From Sphagnum compactum (Eukaryota; Bryophyta; Sphagnopsida; Sphagnales), in assembly GCA_965153455.1 (NCBI GenBank), contig OZ234495.1:23184875-23248874 (forward strand): DNA of 64,000 nucleotides, in the 5' to 3' direction. A model generated the notes under the pieces. The model was given only the letters and a program-made list of their open reading frames with translations. It made no database searches and was not told the DNA's origin. The translations under genes and the position numbers were made by a program. How positions within the stretch are numbered: position 1 is the stretch's first letter; each line of letters begins with the position of its first letter. This document shows, piece by piece, positions 25,364 to 35,400 of the stretch.

Positions 25364-27835
25364 ACAAAAACTGCTCATAACCTAAATTGCATTTGTGGCA
25401 TAAAGGGAAGCCACTCTTAGTGCAAGATGTGAATGAGCATAATAATGTTAGAATTTTTTGTTTGGTGCGAGTATTCTGAAACAACAACAAGAAGACATAA
25501 AGGAAAGACATAGACTTTACCTTCCAACAACTCACAAAGGACAGTACAATAGTTGTAAATGTTGTAATATAATTTGCTAGACTTATGGAACACTAGGTAG
25601 ACAAATACCTAGGTCCGAAGAACTATTTTTAAGGGGGGAAAATTGAAACGTAAGGATAAACTTATAGTTTGCCAACAAGTTTTATAATCTTTTTTTTTTG
25701 GGGTATTGTGGGTGAGGATGACAATTTGGCAAAACTCAGTCTATAGGTAAAAAAATAATATTAGTAAGCATGTCATTGATGGAGCCCAATGCGCTATTAC
25801 ATATATAAGAGCTCTCACATATGAGAGGTGGCAAAACTTATTCATGCTATATAAGGAATAAATTTTCATTCATGCTATTGCTAGCCAGAGCCAATTCATT
25901 ATTATTAAAAATTAAAATGTTTTGAGCCCCATGATTGGATCCAATGAAAGAAATTTTGTTTTAGACAACACCCACAAAGTTAACCACAACTTTATGCAAT
26001 TATAAATTTTAATTTGTAATATTGAATTAATAGATTATATAATATGTAATATTTGAAACCAACTCTAGCAAGCCATTGGAGGAATATCGATAGATGAATG
26101 TCAAGAATTGATGTATCTAAATGAACCTAGTTTTTACAACTATTGTCTCGTTTCCAAAGAGCCAACGTTGTTATTAGTTCATGAACAACCCACTATTAGA
26201 CTTTGAAGCTGTTGATGATTCACACAACTTTCGACAACCCAATAGCCCGTTGTAACTAGGTTGTTTGTAATGGGAGTATACACATTAGAAGCTCTAGATA
26301 GTTGTTCCCCTAACTTTGTATGGCATGATAGCTCCTAATACCTAGGTTGCCCTACAATGGGTAAGAGCAAGTTCCATCAAAAACCTTAACCCCTATGACC
26401 CTAAGCCCTTTTCACAACCACTCATGAAGTGGTCATAAGCCCTAGCAACCAACCCATTACATTAGCTGGATGTTTAGTGTACAAACACCAAGTAAGGAAG
26501 CCTCTTTCTTTTGGGTGCAATGATGGTATATTAGGTAGCTATTAGGTACCACCAGCTGGAGCCTGGCAAGTACTGGAATCATGTATACCTAAGCCCAAAA
26601 AAATAGCTTTGAACTACAACTAGTGTGTGTGTGTGTGTGATTTTTTTCCTCCAATTTCTTAATGTAGCCCTAGTGGCCATCACCCCAGAGCAAGATGGAG
26701 AAAAAACAGGCTATCATCAACAAGAGGTGTGTCACACTGTGGCCTGGCCAGGCAGAAAAAGAATTATGAAAACTCAAATATTTCACCATGCAAAAATTAT
26801 ATAATTTTCAAAAAAATCCTCTAAAAGAAACCAAAATCCTTCAAGATATTATAACTCTATTATAACTAATCTCAAGTTTCAACACAAGCCAAAACATCAT
26901 CTTTCAAAAATCCTCATATAAAAATAGATCTATTACCTTAAGGGGCTAAAATCCCTTAAGCTACATCTATACTCTATAATGAATCTGAACACAATATCCT
27001 TCTTGCCTTGGTAGGCAAGGCCAATAACAAAAGTGTAGGAAAAAAATTTAAATTGGCACTCAGTTCATAAAACAACAATTCACAATATCCATCTTTTTTA
27101 TTTATTTATTTATTACCTAATGCAAAAGAAAATGAAGATTTTCCATTAAAAGAAACCTCAGAAAAGCTGGCTTTTAAATGACACAAAATCATTCATTTGT
27201 AGTATTTTTGTAAAATTCACTGAAGCCTGCAACAAGGCCAGAATTCTTCTTTCTTGCATTTTTAACTACACCTACTGGTCAGGTTCAAATTTGCTGAAGT
27301 TGACCACATAAGAAAGTTTTCAATAGGGTGAGGATAGGGGGGGGGGGGGTGGGGCTAAAGTTGACCAAATCTGAAAAAGAAAAAGAAAAAAAAAGACAAA
27401 GTCCGAACGCCAGTTGACACAGTACGAACAAATAAACAAACAAACAAACAAGCAAACAAAACCTCTTCTCAAACAAAACAAAACAAAAATGCTCTTCCAT
27501 TAAAAAAATTAAACTCTTGTGTTCAAACAAAGAGGACTCTTCCAACAAAAACAAAACTCTTCCCTTCCTTAAATCTAAAGAACTAGTGGGGCCATCCTAA
27601 TGACTATTATTAAGGAAGCTTGTTTGTTTGTTTGTTTGTTTGTTACATTGAGATCTCCCAAACCCATGGGGGCCTGGGGCTACTACAATTCTCCATGAGA
27701 AAGGGTGAATTGAGGTGAATTTCCTAATGTTTAGATCAGCAATCCAAGAGTTATTGAACTTTGAGTATTTCCATTAATATAATTTCAATTTAATCAAAAA
27801 ATTAAATTCTTAGGGAAATTGGGGGTTCTGGTCCC

Positions 27836-27968
27836 TGTTTTTCAAAAACATTTGTGATAAAGCCAATGTGGCAATTATCCGTGAGGTGATTTAGCAAAAT
27901 TTGGCTATTAAAAGAATATGGAAGGAAAATTGTAAACATCCTTACACATTTCTGGCTACCTCTTGAAC
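27836..27968. repeat. Dispersed repeat, copy 2
   Basis: Reads ATGTGGCAATTATCCGTGAG, then GATTTAGCAAAATTTGGCTA, ending in TTTCTGGCTACCTCTTGAAC. Order and spacing match copy 1 at the start of the window; the minus-strand translations also line up (…GSQK…F…FN..I.LN.L.D.CH…). Confidence 0.6.
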
Positions 27969-28416
27969 CATGTACAAAAAACATAGCAAATTTCAAGATT
28001 TTTTTGGATTGTTTTTCAAATTTGAGCAATTTTTTTCAAAAAATCATTGAATTTGCAATCGAAAATTTCCAAAAAATTTGCATTTACAAAAAAAGCTAGC
28101 TCTAGCAATACCATTGGAAAATTTTCAATAAGTAGGGGTGCACTGATGTGATTTCACAATATTTACATTTACAAGTTGCAATGCAAGTGTTGTTGAATTT
28201 GAGTATTTTCATGACCAAAAACTCAGTAAAATATCTAAATCTAAAATTTCAAGGAAATTGGGGGTGCAATATCGGTATGGTTGAAAAGCCTTCAATGAGT
28301 AAAAGTGCATCATGGTTGTTTTGAAATTTAGACCTGTCACTCTAAAAAATTCAATAAAAAAAATTTTAAATTAAATTTTAAGGAAAGTGAGGGTACATCT
28401 CTTGGTTCTATGCTTT

Positions 28417-28500
28417 TCCTTTTCAATTTTGTTATGTAGCCAAACTGGAGATCATCCACAAGAGTATTTAGCCAAATTTGGCTATAGATTAGGAAACTAG
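28417..28500. repeat. Dispersed repeat, copy 3 (partial)
   Basis: Reads GGAGATCATCCACAAGAGTA then TTTAGCCAAATTTGGCTATA. Shorter than copies 1 and 2 but in the same orientation, 0.5 kb from copy 2. Confidence 0.5.
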
Positions 28501-29399
28501 GGATCACTGCATTCTCAGTATCATAGAAAAACCCTCAATGACTAAGTGCAGGTGCACAGCAGCTATGGCGTAGGAGTCAATTGAATTTTAAGAATTTATT
28601 GGGAAATATCTCCAAATTTTGAGAAATTTTGATTGCTCCATTGTAAAGTTTTCCTTTTTTTGTTTGGAATTTTTTCCCAAATTTTAGATATCACAAAATT
28701 GAAAGAAACAAAGAAAAAACAAACAAACAAACAACCCTGGTTACAATAAATGCTCATCTACAAAAGTAATTACATCGAAATAAAATCATTCTCTAGGGAC
28801 TAGAGATCAGTGTTTTTTTTTACTGCCAATATTTCGCCAAAAAGTGAATTTAAAAATTAAAATAATTGAAAATGAAGTGATTTTAGAGGATTTCAATTGC
28901 CCAAAAGTGAGAAAAAAATTGTAATTACCGCCAGATTTCTACAGTTGGTTTTCAGTGTGTAGCCTGTAGCCTTGAATATGGCAGGTTTATTCTTAAAATT
29001 GTATTTCATATTTGATTTATAGCCAGATGTGGCGAAATCTTCTTAGGGATATCACTATTTTTTTTAATATTGTCCTATGGATGATGGCCACTTAGGCAAC
29101 ATTTTTAAAAAAAAATCCTTTAAAAACACCACTAGAGACAAGACCAAACTCTGGTAAAAAGGACTCTTTTTAAATTCTAAATTCTATTGAGATGGGGGGA
29201 AAAAGAAAAGTTCCCACTTTCCGTCACCCAAGCAAAGCAAGCAAGGAAGCAAACCAACAAACAAAACAAACAAACAAGCGAGCCAGTCAGCCAGCGAGCG
29301 ACCCCACCGACCCCACTTAGTAAGAAGTAGGCGGAGTTTTGAAGTGGGGACGGGAGATGGCCACATGGAAATCGACAGCAACAACAGTCCACAGCGCAA

Positions 29400-29484
29400 C
29401 AGCAGCAATTGCAGAGGGAAGGAGAGAGAAAGAAAGAAGGTAGGAGGTTGGTAGGTAGCTCTTGGGAGGTGGGGAATGAAAGAA

Positions 29485-29529
<45 letters not shown>

Positions 29530-31704
29530 AAGGGACCGGTTACTGGTTACTGGTCATTGGACTGGACTGACTTGGTCTGTCTCTGAACTGGCCTGTTCAT
29601 GCAGGTGCGCAGAGTAAGTAGAGTACTTTACTTACTACACTAACTGTGCTGTGTGTACCCTCTGTTCCAGTTGCTGCAGGCAGGCAGGCCCGTGGGGTTC
29701 TCGTGGCCTTCGTGTCGGGTTCTGGTCCTCGTTCGTCCGCGTCCTTCGAGAGTCGGTTTCTCTTGAGAGAGACAGAGAGAGCAAGTTGTTGTGGGGAAAA
29801 AAATTCTCTAGACAAACAGATGCAGCCACGCAGGGATCATCATCGTCGTCGTCGTCTGTCGCAGCAGGAAGTCGAGATCAAGCAGGCAGGCGGGGACGGC
29901 GGGTAAGCGACAAGGACTACTACTACTATTACTACTCATTTGATTCATTAATGTGTGTGATCAGAAGAGTAGATCGGAAAAAAATTAGCAGTGCAGCAAA
30001 GCAGCTTGACTGCTTGATCAAGAGTAGCCTGGACATTGATGGACTGCATTCGGTGAACCTTTTTTGTTTTGTTTGTATTGTATTCATTCCTCTTCAGAGA
30101 GGCGCTAGCCCTCATCATGTATTGCTGCAACTTGGCACTCTGTCGAAATCTGAGAGTAAACTACTTGTTTGTCAGTAGCTTCGTGGTGGTATAATAATAG
30201 CGAGCTCTGAGGTTCAGACTTGCATGATTCAGGATAGATAGTTTAGAATAGGATAGAATCCAATCCCACAGTGCTCTGTAGATCCAGTGTTTCATGACGG
30301 CAGTAATATTGTCATGTGCCGAGGAGCTTGACATGACCGCCAGCCGGGGTTGAGTTTCTTTGAAGTTTTGTTTGGACGTCAACTTAGCGTTCACAACGTC
30401 CAGGATGAGTAGACCGAGTACTGGCTTCTTCTTGTTGTTTCTTCGAATCGTCTCTGCTCTCTTCTTCCTTCATCTCTAGAGTCAGATCAACTTCCATATT
30501 GTAAGTACTGCTATAGTTTGTTTTTTTGGCTGATGAACGAACATCGCTGGAGGAGTTTCGACGGCTGCTCAGGGCAGGAATTTCACGAGAAACCTGTGTC
30601 AAAGTCGAGATCGATCTTTCGAAATCTAGTGCAATTATGCTAGGTTCGTCGACATCCTGGAGATCGAAGCCTGATGATAGCTCGGCAAGATCGTCGTCGT
30701 ACATGCGGAAGTGCGAGTTCTTCAGCAGCAGAGACGGTCGGCTCTGCAGGCTATAGAGGATTTTTGGCTATCTACTTGAGTTCTCGACTTCCGTTGCAGG
30801 AGGAGCATCGGATTCCAAGATCGCTCCGCCGCGATGCAATTCCACTTCTGAGGAAGGCAAGTACCTGCCTGCATCTCGAATCAAGAAATCTTGTTCAATA
30901 CTAGTCGGAGATCGCATAAGCTATTCCTCTTTGCAGTCCGCTACTAGTCCCAGTGCAGCTGCAGTTGAGTAGTGTGTGTTGCATTGTGGAATTGCAATTG
31001 TGGTTGATCAGCTCCGATTTACGTCAGTTTGCAGACTTCTTGCAGGAACCTTGCATTGGTTTGAATTGTATCTAGAGGAATCAGTTCTTGCTCAGACATT
31101 GTGTACTGGTCTACAAGAAGATCAGCAGGGTTTAAACTGTAACTGCAGCGGCCAGGTAGGATTCTTGGATTGCAGTTTCTTGATTCAAGGCTAGCAGCAA
31201 TCTTGCATTACCAGAGTCTGGAATTGGAGTGTCATTGCTTGAAATCTTTATCGCGCCACATGAATCTGTCTTTGTTTCAAAATCCATTTCTGATGTGCAG
31301 ATTGGAGCTCCTGCCATTTCTCCTGGGACGAAGCATGTACCAGCAGTCAGCAATGAGGGAGTCGTCTTGGTCAATACTGCATTTCGACCACGGTACGAAA
31401 GAGATTCATCTCCGAGCGCGGCCCGGTTGCGGAGGAGCATGATCTTGAGGATGAGTTCGTAACTTCTTCAGACTGCTGGTGCGTTCATATGCTGCTCAGA
31501 GGGGCGCATTTTTCTTGAGATTTTGTTGCCAATTCCTCGTTGCTTTCAATATCTGTGGGGCGATCAGATTGCATGGACTCGCAATCTGTTTGGTGTGCAG
31601 AATGTGTTTTTTTGTAGTTACGTGTGTTCTGAAGTTTTTTTCCTTCTATCGGGTGGGTGATTGATAGGTGGTGTAGAATTTCTCTTGGATACTTGGAGAG
31701 AGTG
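29400..31704 (+). promoter_or_regulatory. Long GC-richer leader/promoter of the PADRE gene
   Basis: This stretch is clearly richer in G and C than the DNA to its left and runs straight into the PADRE start codon. It holds a long AG repeat (29488-29524), CT/CAG-rich motifs, a TAC repeat near 29917 and many short upstream reading frames on both strands, the longest 175 codons (29651-30178). None looks like a known protein and their composition is biased (Ser, Arg, Tyr runs). I read it as promoter plus a long 5' untranslated leader, possibly with introns. The transcription start and splice sites cannot be fixed from sequence alone. Confidence 0.45.
29488..29524. repeat. (AG)n microsatellite
   Basis: About 18 uninterrupted AG units followed by impure GAAA/GA sequence. 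It lies upstream of the PADRE gene, where GA/CT repeats are common in plant promoters and leaders. Confidence 0.9.
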
Positions 31705-34080
31705 ATGGGCGGGGCACCTTCTCGTGCCGAGGAGCTGAGGATCGTGCATGCAGGTGGACGCATTGACGAGTACTTCGGACCAGTTGGCACAGCGGAAATC
31801 ATGTTACAGTCCTCCAATTCTCACAAGAGCGAGGAAGCTGCAACGGCTGGAGAGATTTCGCAGCGCTGCCCAAGCGTTGTCGGGGCTCCACCACCAGAGA
31901 TCGCGCTACTGCCAAGCAACAGGTTCTTCATGATACCCTTCCAAACAGTTTTCGATCTTGTGCGTCGCCACGGCTGCTACGGCATCTCCACTACCTCCAC
32001 CACTCCTTGCATCATCAGCCGTTCCAACTCTGGAGCGAGTTCTGCAAAACATTTCTCTGGGGAACAACAGAAACTGGCCGCCGGAAGTACCATTGATAAC
32101 AAAGCCGCTCTCGAAAGTCTTGACGATCCTCCTCCTTCTTGCCATGTTCTTCAAGGCTCTCCAGAGCGCATGCAGGAGATCAGCGTCAAGAAAACCTCCT
32201 CAAAGCGATCAGCCCTGGAGCATCGGGACGCCGCTCCTCTTAAGCACAGGCAAGCACACTCCGAGCAGAAGGAGAACTTAGTCGTAAGGGAGGTGATGCA
32301 GCCTGAGCCCGGAAAATGGCATCGAGAAGGCTCCAGACGGAAGCCGGAAACCAAGAATATTACGAGTGCTGCAGCACCGAAGTCTAACCAGAACTCATCA
32401 GGAGGAGGAGGAATTTTGCATCAGCTTTCTGACGATGAGACGGCACTACGTTGTGCCGCCAACAGAGACCGTCGCAGCGGCGAGAGGATAAAGAAAAGGA
32501 GTAATCATCATGAGGAGGAAATAGGCAGCTCCTCGTCTCAAAGAGGAAGTTTGGATCTGTCTGACCACTCAACGGACGACGAAAGAAGAAATGTGCTGCG
32601 AGGTTTGCAGCAGCAGCAACAGCAGCAAAACAGCCAGGTAGGGCTGACGAGGAGATGTACCGCGGGGATTGTCAGGTGCTGCATTGAGGCAGTTACAGCA
32701 ACTTCTCCCCAGAGATTTCCAGCAATGTGCGTCGATCGGTTGAACAAGGTAGCAAGGTGCGACAAAAACGCGTATGTAGAACCAAAGAATGTGATGCAAG
32801 ACGAAAGATACTCAAGCATCTCAGCAGCGGTAACGAGGAGTGATCATCGTAGAGCGAAGAACAGTAGTATTAGGGCTCATGCTGCTGCTGCGCCAGGAGG
32901 CTCGTCGAGAGCTGGGCATCCGACCAACATGGTGTATAACCACTTGTTTGAGGAAGGAAGAGTTCATGAGGAGGAACGAGAGCAACTCGACAACACTCAA
33001 CCTGGGGACTCCTCGGCTAGAGTGCAGAGGCTGAAAATGGCAACGGGGAGTGAATGGATCAGCAGCAGTACCTGGAGTTTCAGCAACGAAGCAACAACAG
33101 AGCGTTCGACGTCGTCTCAGGTCATGATGAGGCGACGACACGGGGTCAATCTTCCTTTCTCCCTGGTCGAGGAAGCTGTGAGGGATCGCAAACGGGGTTT
33201 GCAGCACTCGCAGGAGAACGGCGAAGACGTTCTCAGGGATCCAACAAGCAAAGATCCAGTGATCATGGTGAAGAAGCAATACATTGTGAAATTCGAAGGT
33301 GACGACAGATCGAGACTAGCTTATGAGGTATTGGGTTCCAGGAGTTTGCAAAAGCGTCTGCTCCAACATCTGCATCAGCTCTACAGCGGTAGCATGAGGA
33401 TTTCAGACATCTTGTCCAGTGAACAGCTCGCTAGGATCCACGAGGCAGCGACGACGACGAAAGCGCCAAGCAGATCCTCCTCCCACAAGGCGCGCCGTAC
33501 GGATCCGGCTATCGAGATGCACGAGGAACTAGACAGGAAGCGCACAAGCATATTGCTCAAGATGTTGGACACAGGCAAGGTGCAGCAGCAGTTGGACGCC
33601 TCGGGACAACAGATGACGACATATAACCATAGCGAGCGAGCCAGCAAGAGAAGAGAGGCCTCAGCCGTCAAGCTGCAGTCAGAAAGCAGGAGTACGAAAT
33701 TGGGTGACTACTTCGACTCGTCCTCCGGCGCAGTATTGCCGTCAAGTGATCACAATCCAGCTCCCAAGATTAGGGCCGGGATCATAACAACAGTGAAGGA
33801 AGATGACGGACTTCCGGAGGTTGATCTGCAGCTTCCAGTCTTGGAAGCGATCCCTAGTACTGATCAAGACTTACACAAGAGCGCAGCAGCAGCAGCAGCA
33901 GGGAATTTCATCAGCTCCGAACAACAACACCTGGCCTTTCCGTCGCTACTCTCTCTTTCCTGTGATGCTGCAACAACAACGCGGTGGTGCAGGAGACCGC
34001 CCTCCCGCAGAACCAGGGGGCGCCACCGGGGTGGTCCATGGCGACCGCATTTGGCAACTCTGAACGAGTGTTCGCCTTGA
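31705..34080 (+). CDS. Very long PADRE/DUF4228-type protein, single exon
   Basis: Encodes 791 aa. The first 80 or so residues resemble the plant PADRE (DUF4228) domain: an MG start, a strand with HAGGRIDEYFGPV (the GGxxxxxxxPV core), TAEIM after it, then a second block with ALLPSNRFFMIPF that matches the family's 'LLP..r.Y.liP' segment. PADRE proteins are plant-specific, often respond to stress and pathogens, and have no known enzymatic role. I chose the ATG at 31705 over the in-frame ATG 48 bases upstream because it gives MGGAPS, which fits the MGxxxS N-myristoylation pattern common in this family. The rest is mostly disordered (Ser/Arg/Glu-rich) with a Gln run near residue 302 and an Ala run near 727. 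One more ordered-looking segment lies at about residues 515-575 (VKKQYIVKFEG, then LQKRLLQHLHQLYSG). Typical members are about 150-250 aa, so the tail is unusually long. Balanced base composition against AT-rich flanks supports real coding. Family assignment is moderately sure; membrane attachment is inferred. Confidence 0.72.
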   Translation: MGGAPSRAEELRIVHAGGRIDEYFGPVGTAEIMLQSSNSHKSEEAATAGEISQRCPSVVGAPPPEIALLPSNRFFMIPFQTVFDLVRRHGCYGISTTSTTPCIISRSNSGASSAKHFSGEQQKLAAGSTIDNKAALESLDDPPPSCHVLQGSPERMQEISVKKTSSKRSALEHRDAAPLKHRQAHSEQKENLVVREVMQPEPGKWHREGSRRKPETKNITSAAAPKSNQNSSGGGGILHQLSDDETALRCAANRDRRSGERIKKRSNHHEEEIGSSSSQRGSLDLSDHSTDDERRNVLRGLQQQQQQQNSQVGLTRRCTAGIVRCCIEAVTATSPQRFPAMCVDRLNKVARCDKNAYVEPKNVMQDERYSSISAAVTRSDHRRAKNSSIRAHAAAAPGGSSRAGHPTNMVYNHLFEEGRVHEEEREQLDNTQPGDSSARVQRLKMATGSEWISSSTWSFSNEATTERSTSSQVMMRRRHGVNLPFSLVEEAVRDRKRGLQHSQENGEDVLRDPTSKDPVIMVKKQYIVKFEGDDRSRLAYEVLGSRSLQKRLLQHLHQLYSGSMRISDILSSEQLARIHEAATTTKAPSRSSSHKARRTDPAIEMHEELDRKRTSILLKMLDTGKVQQQLDASGQQMTTYNHSERASKRREASAVKLQSESRSTKLGDYFDSSSGAVLPSSDHNPAPKIRAGIITTVKEDDGLPEVDLQLPVLEAIPSTDQDLHKSAAAAAAGNFISSEQQHLAFPSLLSLSCDAATTTRWCRRPPSRRTRGRHRGGPWRPHLATLNECSP

Positions 34081-35400
34081 TCATTTATTTCTTGTACATA
34101 TAACTTTCAATCTTTTCTTGCACACTTCCCTCAATTACTTTGTCCTCAATTTAATGCAGAGAGCAGCTGGGAAACTAGCTTGCAGATAACAACCACTGTT
34201 GTGTCTCATGTACAGATTTTTTGAGCATGCATGAAAACCAAAGTTCTTAGCCATAGCTGCAGTGAGTTGAGAAGCGGCTCCTGTGGCTGAGAGTCTCTTC
34301 CCAACTACGCTGTAGCGACTGACTGTTTTCATACCTCCAGATCCAAGGTAGGCTCTAAGAACTCTTTCCTTGAAGCTATTGCCTTTTCAACTACACAAAT
34401 CGGGCTCAACGAACGTCTTCCCTGTGTATTAGATTTTCCCCATTTTTTTCTTTCAGAAATGCAGTCAAAGAACCTCTTCCTTTGCTGTAGATTACGCCCA
34501 TAGAGCCCATTCTCAACAGACTGGGCATCACCTGCAAGGTGAAGAGGCTCTTGTTTGTGATTGCTGGGCAGGCAATTGTCTTCTCTCTCTCTAGATACCA
34601 GTGCAGTCAAAGAACCACTCCATTTGCTGTAGATACTGCCATAGAGCCCATCCTCAACAGACAGGGGGCAGTAGCTGCAAGGTGAAGAGGCTCTTGTTTG
34701 TGATTGCTGGGTGCCAGGAAAATTGTCTTCTCTCTCCCTCTAGATACACACTGTCATTTTATTTTTCTCCAGAAGGTGAGGTCTAGAGACAGAACAGACA
34801 CCACTGAAAGCTCAAAATGCTTTCAAATTGCTTCATGTACATATATTTGCCTTTTTTTTGTCCTCCAGGAGTGGGACCTATAGAAAAGAAGGATGAGGTA
34901 TTATCCAATAGCTAACATGCGATCATAACTTCTGCTCTATGTTGTAGAGATCACATTCTTCCTCCCAAAGCTGGTGTCTAGAGAAATGATGAGTGACTCC
35001 TTGCTTAATGGCTCTGCCCTTTATGAGAGATGATAGAATCTTGTGATATGGTTAGGTCATTTAAAATGCAAAATGAGTTTGATAAAAGAAAACTTGCAGC
35101 CAAGAGTATACAGTGCAAGGTCTCAAGCTGTTGGTCTCAAAAGCTGTCATTTACAGATTGGTTCTCAGTTCAAGCCAAAATTGTATCCCAAATCCTACAC
35201 CATTCTGAAGTCTCTTCCTTTGTGGGCATAGCCACAACAAAAGACAGAAGCCAAAGCTAATATGATTGAGAGCAGAGGGTCTAGAGAAAAAGGAAAGAAA
35301 TATTAACCATAGCTAATGTGAGTAAGAGCCTTTTTTTCTGTCTGGAAGCAGCAAAGACTATGTTATGTTATAGCAGGGACAGGGCCATTCATGCATTCAA
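34081..35400. other. 3' flank of PADRE gene, no further gene seen
   Basis: Composition stays more balanced than the following spacer up to about 35.7 kb. Apart from the tandem duplication I see only short, stop-ridden frames. It probably includes the 3' untranslated region of the PADRE transcript. No polyadenylation site can be assigned confidently. Confidence 0.4.
34461..34746. repeat. Tandem duplication of about 141 bp in the PADRE 3' region
   Basis: Two copies start at 34461 and 34602 with GCAGTCAAAGAACC. Both continue through matching TTTGCTGTAGAT, ATAGAGCCCAT, CTCAACAGAC, and TGCAAGGTGAAGAGGCTC blocks and end in a CTCTCT-rich run before CTAGATAC. Point differences and small indels separate them. 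They lie 380 bases beyond the stop codon, so probably in the 3' untranslated region or just past it. Confidence 0.85.

Larger units (their letters stand above)
22901..29399. other. Gene-poor spacer
   Basis: No gene supported. Holds a GA repeat (24341-24369), a 21-base hairpin (25290-25363), a GT repeat near 26624-26640, CAAA repeats (about 27429-27463) facing a GTTT repeat (about 27621-27644), a 13-G run (27337-27349) and two dispersed repeat copies. Minus-strand frames at 24060-24272 and 24737-24928 have no family resemblance. Confidence 0.5.

Noticed and set aside
29651-30178. 175-codon plus-strand frame in the PADRE leader
   Set aside because: Composition is dominated by Ser/Arg/Tyr runs from simple repeats, no family resemblance, and it lies in the likely 5' leader.
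30384-30704. 106-codon minus-strand frame opposite the PADRE leader
   Set aside because: GC-richer DNA gives long antisense frames by chance; overlaps other leader frames and shows no known domain.
32821-33279. 152-codon minus-strand frame inside the PADRE gene
   Set aside because: Antisense shadow of the long coding frame.
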